Counted from the stretch's first letter, positions 36,534 through 46,207 are shown. The stretch: 64,000 bases of DNA from CAZQQN01 sp964549595 (GCA_964549595.1 CAZJWK010000002.1:31219-95218); one strand, 5' to 3'. The notes: a model not told the origin generated them from the sequence alone. A program made the numbers and translations.

Positions 36534-37061
36534 TTAATTACTTTTTTTCTCTTTATCATCCTTATTCAGTGCTTTTAGTTTTTCCTCCAGCTCATACTCA
36601 TCGCCTTCTTTATAGCCGGAATGTTTGTAAACGATCTTACCTTCTTTATTGACGACCATTGAATAGGGTATTGCGGAAAAGTTTAGTTCCCTTTTTGTTT
36701 TTTTATTGACATCCAGTAAAACATCAAACTGCCAGCGTTCTCCTTTGACAAATGAGCTGACTTTTCTGGTACTACGGGAGTTATCAAGTGAGATGGCTAC
36801 TAATTCCGCATCATACTTTTCTTTCCAATCCGGCATAAGGTATTTTAGGTTATTGAGCTCTTTCTTACAAGGCTTGCACCACGTTGCCCAGAAAGAAAAA
36901 ATGGTGATTTTTCCGTTATCGGCATATTTTTCCAAATTGACTTGCTCACCCTCAACGGTTTTTAGGTCAATGGAGGGCACCTTCATCTTACCACCTACCT
37001 GCTGGGCGGAAAGACCCAGTGTGAATAGCATTAAGCCAATAAAAACGTAGGATAATTTCAT
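36534..37061 (-). CDS. TlpA/ResA-like periplasmic thiol-disulfide oxidoreductase
   Basis: A 175-residue exported thioredoxin-fold protein. The signal peptide ends at LGLSAQ, followed by an AhpC/TSA-redoxin domain with the active site FWATWCKPCKKEL (Cys62 and Cys65) and a cis-Pro region SAIPYSMVVNKEGKIVY. Such proteins are reductants for apocytochromes or other exported thiols and receive electrons from DsbD-type proteins; a dsbD is present at 28.7-31.2 kb. ATG 37061 gives the signal peptide; an upstream TTG adds nine hydrophilic residues and is less likely. The C-terminus is Lys/Glu-rich. Confidence 0.88.
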   Translation of the reverse strand: MKLSYVFIGLMLFTLGLSAQQVGGKMKVPSIDLKTVEGEQVNLEKYADNGKITIFSFWATWCKPCKKELNNLKYLMPDWKEKYDAELVAISLDNSRSTRKVSSFVKGERWQFDVLLDVNKKTKRELNFSAIPYSMVVNKEGKIVYKHSGYKEGDEYELEEKLKALNKDDKEKKSN

Positions 37062-37110
37062 TGTTTTCGTTTTTGAATTCAAGCTCAAATTAAATAAAAT
37101 GCTAAAAGGT

Positions 37111-37140
37111 AAAAAAGCCCGCCAAATGACGGGCTTTTTC
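37111..37140 (-). terminator. Terminator after hpd
   Basis: GCCCG (37117-37121) and CGGGC (37130-37134) form a stem flanked by A-run and T-run on the two sides. It lies 30 bases after the hpd stop in the direction of transcription. Confidence 0.75.
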
Positions 37141-37169
37141 TGCTTATGACATTTATCAACTTTTCCCTG

Positions 37170-38291
37170 TTAAAGGTTACCGCGTTTTTGTTGCTCCCTT
37201 TCTATGGCCTCGAAAAGGGCTTTAAAGTTGCCTTTACCAAAGGATTTGGCCCCTTTACGCTGAATAACCTCGAAGAAAAGGGTTGGCCTTGGTTCGACAG
37301 GCAGGGTAAAGATTTGCAACATGTAGCCTTCATCGTCCCGGTCTACGAGAATGCCCTCTTCTCTCAGGTCTTGAACCCTTTCGTCAATGTTCCCTACCCG
37401 GTCAAGCAAATCATCGTAATAGGTATCGGGTACGCGAATGAATTCAATACCCCTTTCTTTCATGGCTCTTACGGTGCTTAAAATATCATCAGTTGCCAGT
37501 GCGATGTGTTGGACGCCGGGGCCATTGTTGTATTCCAGGAATTCCTCGATCTGGGATTTTTTCTTGCCTTCGGCCGGTTCGTTAATGGGGAACTTCACTT
37601 TGCCGTCCCCATTTGTCATCACCTTACTCATTAGGGCGGAGTATTCAGTAGAAATGTCCTGGTCGTCAAAGGAAAGTAAGTTGGTAAAGCCCATGACATC
37701 GGCATAAAAATCCACCCATTTGTCCATGTGGCCTAATGGCACGTTGCCAACACAATGGTCTACGTGTTTGAAGCCAATTTCGGTAGGTTTGTAAACCGTA
37801 TTCCATTCCTTAAAACCCGGCATGAAAGGCCCGTTATACTGATTACGCTCAACGAAAACATGAACCACATCCCCGTAAGTATGGATACCCGAAAGTTTTA
37901 CTTTACCATTTTCGTCATCCAGGGTTTTGGGTTCCATATATTTTTCACCCCCGCGCTTGGTGGTTTCGTTGAAAGAATATTCCGCATCATCGACCCAAAG
38001 CCCGTAAGCTTTTACTGCATCACCGTGTTGACGAATAAACTCTGAAATTTGACTATCCTTTTCCAAAGGAGAGGTTAATATGAGGGTCACATTGCCTTGC
38101 TTAACCACGTATGAAACACGGTCATGGACGCCGGTTTCGGGGCCCGAATAGGCGTAGGGCTGAAATCCAAACGCGGTTTGGTAAAAATGAGCGGCTTGTT
38201 TGGAATTGCTCACATAGAATTCAATGTAATCTGTTCCGTTTATGGGAAGGAAATCTACTTCCTGACCTTCTTTTGCTACTAACTGTTCCAT
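37170..38291 (-). CDS. hpd: 4-hydroxyphenylpyruvate dioxygenase
   Basis: Non-haem iron enzyme that converts 4-hydroxyphenylpyruvate to homogentisate in tyrosine degradation. The 373-residue protein has two glyoxalase-like halves. The iron ligands are visible in HVDHCVGNV, GVQHIALATDDI and LFFEVIQRKG (His, His, Glu). Family signatures around IPVDTYYDDL-like and LLQIFT-like segments are also present. It directly follows hmgA in the same transcript, so two consecutive steps of the homogentisate pathway lie together. Confidence 0.96.
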   Translation of the reverse strand: MEQLVAKEGQEVDFLPINGTDYIEFYVSNSKQAAHFYQTAFGFQPYAYSGPETGVHDRVSYVVKQGNVTLILTSPLEKDSQISEFIRQHGDAVKAYGLWVDDAEYSFNETTKRGGEKYMEPKTLDDENGKVKLSGIHTYGDVVHVFVERNQYNGPFMPGFKEWNTVYKPTEIGFKHVDHCVGNVPLGHMDKWVDFYADVMGFTNLLSFDDQDISTEYSALMSKVMTNGDGKVKFPINEPAEGKKKSQIEEFLEYNNGPGVQHIALATDDILSTVRAMKERGIEFIRVPDTYYDDLLDRVGNIDERVQDLREEGILVDRDDEGYMLQIFTLPVEPRPTLFFEVIQRKGAKSFGKGNFKALFEAIEREQQKRGNL

Positions 38292-38321
38292 AAGCTTAGT
38301 TTTTTATGTTTTTTTCAATTT

Positions 38322-39500
38322 TTATTTATCACTTTTCTTGTTTTCTTCAGCCAACCAGGTTTGGTAATACTCCTTAAATTCGGTGCTCAGGGCATTATCG
38401 GTTAACCACAGAGGCCTGAAGGTATCCACCATAACGGCTAATTCATCGGTTCCTTCTTTGCCTATGCTTGCTTCGGCAGCACCGGGATGAGGCCCATGGG
38501 GAATCCCCTGTGGATGAAGGCTTATCATGCCTTTTTCTACATGTTTCCGGCTCATAAAGTTGCCTTCCACGTAATAAAGTACTTCATCAGAATCTACATT
38601 GCTGTGGGTATAGGGTGCGGGTATGGCTTCAGGGTGGTAATCAAACTTTCTGGGGCAAAAAGAACAAATCACGTAATTCTTGGCCTCAAAAGTTTGATGA
38701 ACCGGAGGAGGCTGATGAATCCGACCCGTAATGGGTTCAAAATCGTGAATGGAAAAACCATAGGGGTAGGCATAACCATCCCAGCCTACCACATCAAAAG
38801 GATGGGTGGCATAAATATAGGGGTAAATCTCATCGTATTTCTTGATTTTGATCTCGAAATCGCCTACCTCATCATAAGTTTCCAGATCCCTTGGTTTTTT
38901 GATGTCCCTTTCACAGTAGGGCGAATGTTCCATGAATTGACCGAATTCGTTCAAGTACTTTTTTGGGGGCCGGACGTGAGTAGCGGATTCCAGAAAAAGT
39001 AGCCGGTTATCATTATCGTTGAATTCAATTTGGTAAATGGTGCCCCTTGGAATAATCAGGTAATCTCCGTATTCGAAGGGAATTTGACCAAACATGGTCT
39101 TGAGATTCCCCTCTCCGCGATGAATGAAGAGGACTTCGTCACAATTGGCGTTTTTGTAAAAATAATCTTTCATGGATTGTTTCGGAGCCGCTACACCCAT
39201 TTTCACATCATGGTTCACCATCAGGATTTTACGGCTATCAAGGAAATCGCCCACCGGTTCTACCTGAAAACTCATGAAAGCGCGGTGCTGCATATTGTTT
39301 TTTACCGCAATGTTCGGGCTCACATCGACCGGATCATGAATTTCCCGGATTTGGGTGGGTCGCTGGACATGGTAAGTAAGGGAGCTAATGTTGGAAAAGC
39401 CTTCAGTGGATATAAGCTGTTCCGGATAAAGCTCACCGTTAGGCTGGCGGAATATTGTGTGTCTTTTGTGGGGTATCTTCCCTAACTGGTAGTAGTGCAT
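38322..39500 (-). CDS. hmgA: Homogentisate 1,2-dioxygenase
   Basis: Opens the ring of homogentisate to maleylacetoacetate. The 392-residue protein starts MHYYQLGKIPHKRHTIFRQP as in the family and carries the cupin iron site in the C-terminal half (PPPVHQTFEAKNYVICSFCP, then YTHSNVDSDEVLYYVEGNFM, then HPQGIPHGPHPGA). A GTG at 39524 would add eight residues; ATG 39500 fits the family start. It is upstream of hpd. Fumarylacetoacetase and the isomerase that would finish the pathway are not in the window. Confidence 0.95.
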   Translation of the reverse strand: MHYYQLGKIPHKRHTIFRQPNGELYPEQLISTEGFSNISSLTYHVQRPTQIREIHDPVDVSPNIAVKNNMQHRAFMSFQVEPVGDFLDSRKILMVNHDVKMGVAAPKQSMKDYFYKNANCDEVLFIHRGEGNLKTMFGQIPFEYGDYLIIPRGTIYQIEFNDNDNRLLFLESATHVRPPKKYLNEFGQFMEHSPYCERDIKKPRDLETYDEVGDFEIKIKKYDEIYPYIYATHPFDVVGWDGYAYPYGFSIHDFEPITGRIHQPPPVHQTFEAKNYVICSFCPRKFDYHPEAIPAPYTHSNVDSDEVLYYVEGNFMSRKHVEKGMISLHPQGIPHGPHPGAAEASIGKEGTDELAVMVDTFRPLWLTDNALSTEFKEYYQTWLAEENKKSDK

Positions 39501-39574
39501 AACTTTTAAGTTTTTCCTGTTCACTAATTCGTTCTAATATACAATATTTCGAGCTAATTTACAAGGTATTATGA

Positions 39575-41800
39575 CTAAAATTCGATGTCCCTGCTTTTTT
39601 CAGATTTTTTTGAGTTGAACGCTTTACAATCAATTTCTACCGGCAATTCTTCCTGGGGTTTTTCAAATGCCTTTTTGGAGACATTTAATTCGTCATCCGA
39701 GTAACAATTTTTCATGAATTTAGCCCAAATGGGAAGAGCCATATTGGCCCCCTGCCCAAGTCTAATACTACGAAAGTGTATGCTACGGTTGTCCCCGCCT
39801 ACCCATACACCACCGGTTAAGTTGGGTACGGCACCCAGAAACCAACCATCGGATTGATTTTGAGTCGTACCTGTTTTTCCGGCTATTGGGTTTCTAAAGT
39901 CATATTTGAACCTTAACCTTTGGGCTGTCCCATTATTAACCACGTGTTTGAGCATATCCAACATGATGTAGTTAATTTTCTCCTGGAGTACTTCGCGGTT
40001 TTTCCCGAGGAATTTCTCTAACACATTGCCATTTTTATCCTCAATGCGGGTATACAAAACGGGTTCGCGCCAAACGCCTTTATTGGCAAAGGTGTTAAAG
40101 GCAGAAACCATTTCAAATACCGAAATGTCAGGGGTTCCCAGAGCTATTGAAGGAAAAGGTTTCATCGGGCTCTTAATACCCATTTCCCTGCTGATTTCTA
40201 CCACGGCTTCGGGCGAAACCCGCTTGATCAACCTTGCGGTAATACAGTTAATGGATTTCCCCAAACCGTCCTTAATGGGTACCATCCCTCCATATTCTCC
40301 AGTTGCGTTCTTCGGGGACCATCCGTCATAATTCTCAAAAACAATAGGTGTGTTAGGCATTTTCATACAAGGGGAAAAACCTTCATCCACAGCCTTGGTA
40401 TAAACAAAGGGTTTAAAGGTTGAGCCTACTTGCCGCTTTGCGTTGATGTTGACATGATCGTACTTAAAGTGCCGAAAATTCACTCCTCCTACCCATGCTT
40501 TTACATATCCGTTGGAAGGACGCATAGCCATAAAACCGGAGTGGAGAAAATATTTGTAATATTTAATAGAATCCAATGGGGACATGACCGTGTCCTTCCT
40601 TTGGTCATCTCCATCATAAGTGAATACCTCCATTTTGACGGGCTTTTTGAATACTGTCATTATGGAATCCTTGGAAAGCCCTTCTCTTTTCAACCGCTTA
40701 TACCTGTCAGATTGCTTTATGGCTTGGTCAATAATCTCTTCGTTGTTTTTCCAGGGAGGCCCACGCCCTTTCCAATGCTGAAAAAAATTATCCTGTAGAT
40801 TGCTCATGTGTTCTGTTACAGCTTGTTGCGCATGCTTTTGCATTTTGCTGTTGATAGTGGTATGGATTTTTAAACCGTCCGTATAAAGGTTATAGCCATT
40901 TTTTTCACACCAATTCTCCAGTTTTTGCCGTAGGTGAGCCCTGAAATAACGAGCCTCTCCCTTATTATGGCTTTCCACATTATAGTTCAGTGCGATGGGT
41001 TTTTTCTTTAAAGAATCATAGGCCTCTTCTGAAAGGTACTCATTCTTCACCATTTGATAAAGCACTACATTTCGCCGCTTTTTTGAATTGGCTTTGTTGT
41101 AAACCGGTGAATATTTGTGTGTGGCTTTTAAAGAGCCTATTAACACCGCTGCCTCCTCCGGTTTTAAATTTTTCGGGGATTTATTGAAAAAGGTGCTTGA
41201 AGCCGCTTTTATGCCATAAGTATTACTCCCAAAAGTTACCGTATTAAGGTACATTTGTATGATTTCTTCCTTGGTGTAATAGCGTTCCAAACGGACAGCA
41301 ATAACCCATTCCTTCAGCTTTCTTACGATTTTTTCTGACCATGTATCAAAGTTCTTCCTGGGAAAAAGGTTTTTTGCCAACTGTTGGGTCACTGTACTGC
41401 CACCTCCGGCACTTTCCTGCCCAAGGATTAACCGGTAAAATAATACCCGGAATAAAGCAATAAGATCTATGCCGGGATGTTTGTAAAACCGGGCATCTTC
41501 AGTGGCAATTAAGGCATTGACCAGATGAGGACTGAGCTTTTGGAAGTTTACATTAGACCGGTTCTGGGTGAAATATTTTCCCAATAAAACGCCGTCCTGG
41601 GAATACACTTTGGAAGCCAGGTTGGTTTCGGGGTTTTCCAATTGTTGAGTGGAGGGAAGTTCACCGAACCATTCGCTGGCAATGCCTGTCAGGAAAAGGA
41701 CTATAGACAGGAAAATAATTAGTAAAACCGTCCAGAAATATAGAATAAATTTTTTAGCAATGGATTTTGAAAAGCCCTTAGCATTATTACGGGAATTCAT
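39575..41800 (-). CDS. mrcA: Class A penicillin-binding protein (PBP1A-like)
   Basis: Bifunctional peptidoglycan synthase anchored in the inner membrane. A short cytoplasmic tail and a membrane segment (about 18-40) precede the glycosyltransferase domain (about 60-250, with ATEDARFYKHPGID, GGSTVTQQLAKN and RKLKEWVIAVRLE). The transpeptidase domain follows, with SxxK in GSTFKPF, SxN in GKSINC, and KTG in AGKTGTTQ. At 741 residues it has normal length. It is encoded nine bases after the SprE/PorW gene. Assignment as 1A rather than another class A PBP rests on general similarity. Confidence 0.93.
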   Translation of the reverse strand: MNSRNNAKGFSKSIAKKFILYFWTVLLIIFLSIVLFLTGIASEWFGELPSTQQLENPETNLASKVYSQDGVLLGKYFTQNRSNVNFQKLSPHLVNALIATEDARFYKHPGIDLIALFRVLFYRLILGQESAGGGSTVTQQLAKNLFPRKNFDTWSEKIVRKLKEWVIAVRLERYYTKEEIIQMYLNTVTFGSNTYGIKAASSTFFNKSPKNLKPEEAAVLIGSLKATHKYSPVYNKANSKKRRNVVLYQMVKNEYLSEEAYDSLKKKPIALNYNVESHNKGEARYFRAHLRQKLENWCEKNGYNLYTDGLKIHTTINSKMQKHAQQAVTEHMSNLQDNFFQHWKGRGPPWKNNEEIIDQAIKQSDRYKRLKREGLSKDSIMTVFKKPVKMEVFTYDGDDQRKDTVMSPLDSIKYYKYFLHSGFMAMRPSNGYVKAWVGGVNFRHFKYDHVNINAKRQVGSTFKPFVYTKAVDEGFSPCMKMPNTPIVFENYDGWSPKNATGEYGGMVPIKDGLGKSINCITARLIKRVSPEAVVEISREMGIKSPMKPFPSIALGTPDISVFEMVSAFNTFANKGVWREPVLYTRIEDKNGNVLEKFLGKNREVLQEKINYIMLDMLKHVVNNGTAQRLRFKYDFRNPIAGKTGTTQNQSDGWFLGAVPNLTGGVWVGGDNRSIHFRSIRLGQGANMALPIWAKFMKNCYSDDELNVSKKAFEKPQEELPVEIDCKAFNSKKSEKSRDIEF

Positions 41801-41808
41801 TCAATAAT

Positions 41809-44490
41809 TCACCTTTTGGTTTTTAAGTATTCTTGGTTAAAAAATTGTTCGTAAAGTGGCAGTGCCTTTTCGCTGATGACCTGCTTGTAATTGGCAATGT
41901 TGGCTACGTAATGGTTTGGGGATTCTAGCCCGAGTTTTTCTTTAAAATCCTTATCATTGGCAATACTTTTCAAGTAACTGAGGGCCTGATTTTTGTCCTT
42001 GAAATCCCTGATCAGGATCAGGCGCTTTTTCCTGCCATACATCAGTGAGGAAATATCCAGGTTTAAAAACTTGTAATATTCGTTGTTGTATTCAGCAAAA
42101 GCTTGCTTGATTTTCTGCGTATTATGTTTTTCCAAAGATAATACCATGAAGTACAAATGGGTTTTATCTGAATCTTCATTAAAGGGAAAATCTTTTTCCT
42201 GTTTGTTGGAAACAGTTTGCTTGCCTTCATGCTTTACCAAATAATTGTAAACATTCTGGGCATGACTGACCGTGGCTTTCTCTTGAGGATATTTTTCCAT
42301 GTAATCCTTTAATTTTTGCTTAAAGGTGCTTTTGGTATCTTCATTTTTCCCTTCGCATAAAATCCTGATGTATTCAAATTTGTGACTAAGGTAATTCGCT
42401 TCAAAATTGCTATCCGCTTTCTTTTGTCTAACCCTTACTTTCTCACATTTGCCATCCTTGTAATATTGAAAAGTTTTTTGGTAAAATTGCTCTAATTCAG
42501 AGTTATTTTCCCGAGCTTTTTGCCTGAGCTTTTCAGGATTTTCGATTAAAGTGGTGTATTTACTTTCCGGGTATTGGTTTTTTAACTTTTGGCTATAGAT
42601 CTTGGCTTTCTCGGCTTGATTTTTTTCGTGGTAAATTTTGTATAAATAGAAAAGGGAACGTGGCTTATATTGGCTATTGGGAAAATTTTGGTTTAGCTTT
42701 TTGAAATACCGGATGGCCTTTTCAAAATCTTGAAGGGATTGGTAATAAATACTGCCGATGTTAAAAAGGGCTTTCTGAACCTTTTTCCGGGAATTTATTT
42801 TTTGAGAACTATCAAATGGAATTTGGACGTAAAATAATTTTTGGGCTTTAGGCAATTTTTCAAAATTTTCCGGAATGACTTCGTTTTGCTTTGCAAAATT
42901 GTTTATATCGGATTTCCGCTTATTTTGAGCAGTGTCTTTTTTAGTTGGGGATTTTTCTTCTTTTTCGGCTTCTTTAAAATCAGAGGATTTTTCAGTTTTG
43001 ATTCGCCAGTTATCCTGAAGGGGGCGTTTACCCCATTGACGTTCAAATGCCGGCAATCCACGACTTTTGGCTTTTGAATTATAGAAATACCAATTTCCTC
43101 CTCTGTTGGAGGAACGGCCAAAGTTCTGCCCTTCAGCCAATTGCTTTTGCTGGTTTCTGCGGAGCCTTTCCAGTTGTTTTTTCTTTTTTTGTTGTTGTTT
43201 TTTGGCCTTCTTTTTTTGCTTTTGCTTTTTCAAAACCTTTTTGAATTGGGAACGAAATCTATTTTTACCCCAATTGGCCATTTCCTGCAAACTATCCTGC
43301 CGTTGCATAGTTTGCTTATGACGGATTAAATCATCCAGTACGGATTTTTTGCTTTTAACCTGCTGGTAAGCTTCATGCTCTGGTGAAATCAGTTGAAAAG
43401 TATTATCAAAATAAGTTTGGGCCTTACCGTAGTTACCCTTTTTAAAGTGGTAGTTGGCAAGGTTACGATAGGCATTGGCTTTTTGCTTTGGTGTGGCTTG
43501 CTCGGCCTCAAGGGCTTTATTTAAGTAACGGACGAATTGTTCCTGGTTGTTGTTTTTCTTTGCCAGCTGGGCAAGCTCAAAAAAGATACGGCTTTTATAA
43601 TCCACATTTTTATCGTCTTTAAGCATCTTTTTAAGGTTTTTCTGGACCTTTTTGATATCCCTTGTTCCATGCTTTTGAAAACAAGAAGCCTTATTGATTT
43701 TTGCATGAAATGCCATCTCGTAAACCGGACGATTGGAGAGGACTTTGTTATAATTAATGATGGCCTTGGAGTATTTACCTCTTTCCTGGGCTATTTGACC
43801 AAGGATAAATAAGTAACGGGTTTTGAGTGCCTTTTCATTGACTTTAGGTAAAACGTTTTTGATCTTTTTGGAAGCTGTGCTGTACTTATTTCGCTCTAAG
43901 GCTACTGTGGCTTCTGCCAATGCCAAGTCCTTTTTCAAGCTATTCGGAAATTCCCCTTCAGTCTTGATGTTTGTAAGCATGGCCTGTGCCTGATCCACAT
44001 CACCCTGTTGAAGGTAAGCAAAAGCAATCCAGATTAAGGACTCATAAGCCCTTTTTCCTCCACTAAATTTGCTTTTTACATACCGAAAACGTTCAATGGC
44101 GGAAATGTATTCCCCTTTGTAAAAATAGGCTTTTCCCATTAAGAAATAACAGTCGTCAGTCCATTTACTGGGTTCATGCTTTTGAATAACCCGGGTACTT
44201 TTTTTGATAACTTTGTCACAATTAGAGGTATTTTGCTTGGCTAAACTTTCAGTAGGAAAACGGTGCAAAGGGAGGACCTCATTGAAGTCATCTTTGTAAG
44301 ATTTTCTTGTGGAATGAACCACATCTTTCATAAGTTCTCTTGCATTAAAGTAACCGTTGTACTTAGCGGTAATGTCATGGTAAATCTGGGCAATTTTGGT
44401 CCCCTCTAACGATTTACAACCGTTCAACACAAAGGCGGTTACTAAAAAGCCCGCAATTAAAACGATGGTTTTAACTTTTCTTAAAATCAA
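41809..44490 (-). CDS. sprE: Type IX secretion/gliding lipoprotein SprE/PorW-like, TPR protein
   Basis: An 893-residue lipoprotein (lipobox FVLNGC, Cys25) filled with tetratricopeptide-type helices. The N-terminal CKSLEGTKIAQIYHDITAKYNGYFNA resembles SprE of Flavobacterium johnsoniae and PorW of Porphyromonas, which are needed for T9SS secretion and gliding. TPR units are visible at about 110-370 and 570-680. A very basic, Lys/Gln-rich linker (about 405-440) separates them. The C-terminus has a domain with conserved hydrophobic repeats of uncertain type. No ATG is available; TTG 44490 is the first usual start after an in-frame stop. A TAATTTTG -7-like box (44538-44545 on the minus strand) lies upstream. 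Confidence 0.8.
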   Translation of the reverse strand: MILRKVKTIVLIAGFLVTAFVLNGCKSLEGTKIAQIYHDITAKYNGYFNARELMKDVVHSTRKSYKDDFNEVLPLHRFPTESLAKQNTSNCDKVIKKSTRVIQKHEPSKWTDDCYFLMGKAYFYKGEYISAIERFRYVKSKFSGGKRAYESLIWIAFAYLQQGDVDQAQAMLTNIKTEGEFPNSLKKDLALAEATVALERNKYSTASKKIKNVLPKVNEKALKTRYLFILGQIAQERGKYSKAIINYNKVLSNRPVYEMAFHAKINKASCFQKHGTRDIKKVQKNLKKMLKDDKNVDYKSRIFFELAQLAKKNNNQEQFVRYLNKALEAEQATPKQKANAYRNLANYHFKKGNYGKAQTYFDNTFQLISPEHEAYQQVKSKKSVLDDLIRHKQTMQRQDSLQEMANWGKNRFRSQFKKVLKKQKQKKKAKKQQQKKKKQLERLRRNQQKQLAEGQNFGRSSNRGGNWYFYNSKAKSRGLPAFERQWGKRPLQDNWRIKTEKSSDFKEAEKEEKSPTKKDTAQNKRKSDINNFAKQNEVIPENFEKLPKAQKLFYVQIPFDSSQKINSRKKVQKALFNIGSIYYQSLQDFEKAIRYFKKLNQNFPNSQYKPRSLFYLYKIYHEKNQAEKAKIYSQKLKNQYPESKYTTLIENPEKLRQKARENNSELEQFYQKTFQYYKDGKCEKVRVRQKKADSNFEANYLSHKFEYIRILCEGKNEDTKSTFKQKLKDYMEKYPQEKATVSHAQNVYNYLVKHEGKQTVSNKQEKDFPFNEDSDKTHLYFMVLSLEKHNTQKIKQAFAEYNNEYYKFLNLDISSLMYGRKKRLILIRDFKDKNQALSYLKSIANDKDFKEKLGLESPNHYVANIANYKQVISEKALPLYEQFFNQEYLKTKR

Positions 44491-44721
44491 AAAATCCGGT
44501 TTTAAATGTTTTAGCTATTGTAATAACTTCGCATCCGCAAAATTATTTTAATTATAGCAATCTCGGAATTCATTTCTGCACCAATCGATTAATGCTTTTA
44601 AAATAGCTTTCGTTCGAATTTGAAAAACATTTGCCTAAAAATTAACAAATGAGTGTCTTGACAACAAAGGATAAGTCAAAATACTCCTAAAAGTCAAATA
44701 TACAAAATCCAAACGTAACGC

Positions 44722-45573
44722 TTGCGTAGATTAAGAAATAGATACAGGTTAGTAATTCTCAAGGAAACAGATTTTCAAGAAAAAGCATCTTTTTCGATTA
44801 AAGGGTTTAATGTGTTTGCTTTTCTTAGTGTTATTTTCATCCTGATGTTCTTTGTGTTTTACTTGTTGTTTGGCTTTACTCCCCTTTATAACTTTTTACC
44901 CGGCAACAAAGCGTCTTTGAATGAAAAGAAGGCTGTTAGGTTGGCCTATAAAGTGGACTCCTTAAGCCGGGTAGTAAAGACCAGAGAACGGTATTTGGAA
45001 AATATTAAGGAAATCTTAACCGGTAACGTAAAAGATAGTCCCAGGATTAAGAAACGGCCTAAAAAGGAGCTTGAAGTAAAAAGTGAAAAGGTGGATTTGG
45101 ATACCAATACGGTTAGTGATTCGATATTTCAGGAAAAAATGAAATCCAGGGATCCCTATAAGCTCAATTTTGAATCATTAAGGAATGAAAAGAACACCCT
45201 TAATAACTATGCTTTTTTCCCTCCCTTAAAAGGGATTATAACCTCTTCATACGATGAAAGTAAAGGACACTATGCGGTAGATGTAGTAGGGCCGAAAGAT
45301 ATCGGGATCAAAGCGGTTTTGAATGGTACTGTTATTTATTCAGGTTGGTCGGTTTCAACCGGTTACATAATTATGGTACAACACCCGGACAATTTAATTT
45401 CCGTTTATAAACACAATTCTGAATTGTTAAAAAAAGTTGGTAATTTTGTGGAAGCAGGTGAAGTAATAGCCATTATAGGCGAATCCGGGGCGCTAAGTAC
45501 CGGCCCTCATTTACATTTTGAACTTTGGCATAATGGTGATCCGGTGAACCCGGAAAAATACATCGCTTTTTAA
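44722..45573 (+). CDS. M23 family metallopeptidase, membrane-anchored
   Basis: A 283-residue bitopic membrane protein. A conserved basic cytoplasmic segment (about 1-30, including RYRLVILKETDFQEKASF) and one membrane helix (31-51) come first. A coiled stretch and a Lys-rich linker follow, then a LytM/M23 peptidoglycan endopeptidase domain from about 165. The zinc ligands are present: His183 and Asp187 in GHYAVDVVG, and His265 in GPHLHFEL. It should cut cross-links in the periplasm. TTG 44722 is the start, because a stop codon lies two codons upstream and no ATG occurs before the membrane helix. The next gene is a bactofilin. Confidence 0.88.
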   Translation: MRRLRNRYRLVILKETDFQEKASFSIKGFNVFAFLSVIFILMFFVFYLLFGFTPLYNFLPGNKASLNEKKAVRLAYKVDSLSRVVKTRERYLENIKEILTGNVKDSPRIKKRPKKELEVKSEKVDLDTNTVSDSIFQEKMKSRDPYKLNFESLRNEKNTLNNYAFFPPLKGIITSSYDESKGHYAVDVVGPKDIGIKAVLNGTVIYSGWSVSTGYIIMVQHPDNLISVYKHNSELLKKVGNFVEAGEVIAIIGESGALSTGPHLHFELWHNGDPVNPEKYIAF

Positions 45574-45697
45574 GGTTTTTATCGGCCTTTAAATGGGAAC
45601 GCTTACCTCTGATGGTTTGGGAATAAATAACTTTACAAGGAAATTTTTAAAAATTATAAATTCCCTTTTTATTTAGCAGAAAATTAAATTTGTGATC

Positions 45698-46207
45698 ATG
45701 TTTAAAAAAGACAATAAGGTGGAAAATCGGGGGAAGGAAGATAATAATGGAAGTTCCATCAATTTGGTAGGTGATTCAACGCACATCTCTGGTGAAGTGT
45801 ATACTGAAACGGATATTCGTGTGGATGGTACCATTGAAGGGGATATTATCACTAAGGGCAAATTGGTGCTTGGTGAAAATGCCTTAATAACCGGAAATAG
45901 TTATTGCCAATCAGGGGATATATCAGGAAAAATTGAAGGTGATATTTATTCTAAGGATTTGCTAAACCTCAAATCCACAGCTCAGGTAAATGGAGATATT
46001 TACACCAAGCGGTTAATCATTGAAAAAGATGCCAGTTTTAATGGTAAATGTGAAATGAGGGATCAAGTAACTTTTCCACAGGGAAAAACCATAAATAAAG
46101 AAAGTGGCTCAAAACAAGGAATTCAACAGGGAGAGGCAAGATCAGGACAACCAGAAGGTAAAGGAAAAGAAAAACCCGGGGCAGAAGAGAAAACCACCAC
46201 TGCATAA
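45698..46207 (+). CDS. Bactofilin (polymer-forming cytoskeletal protein)
   Basis: A 169-residue bactofilin. The central right-handed beta-helix (DUF583 domain) runs from about 20 to 115 with repeated G-x-I/V turns, as in SINLVGDSTHISGEVYTE and DIRVDGTIEGDIITKGKLVL. A flexible N-terminus and a Gly/Glu/Gln-rich tail flank it. Bactofilins polymerise without nucleotide at the inner membrane and position cell-wall enzymes. The gene follows a membrane M23 peptidase. The last 104 bases overlap, in another frame, the start of atpZ. ATG 45698 is preferred over a GTG two codons upstream. Confidence 0.9.
   Translation: MFKKDNKVENRGKEDNNGSSINLVGDSTHISGEVYTETDIRVDGTIEGDIITKGKLVLGENALITGNSYCQSGDISGKIEGDIYSKDLLNLKSTAQVNGDIYTKRLIIEKDASFNGKCEMRDQVTFPQGKTINKESGSKQGIQQGEARSGQPEGKGKEKPGAEEKTTTA

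Noticed and set aside
45685..45692. TAAATTTG as a promoter for the bactofilin-atp genes
   Set aside because: It ends five bases before the bactofilin ATG, leaving no room for a transcription start and leader; transcription probably comes from upstream of the M23 gene.
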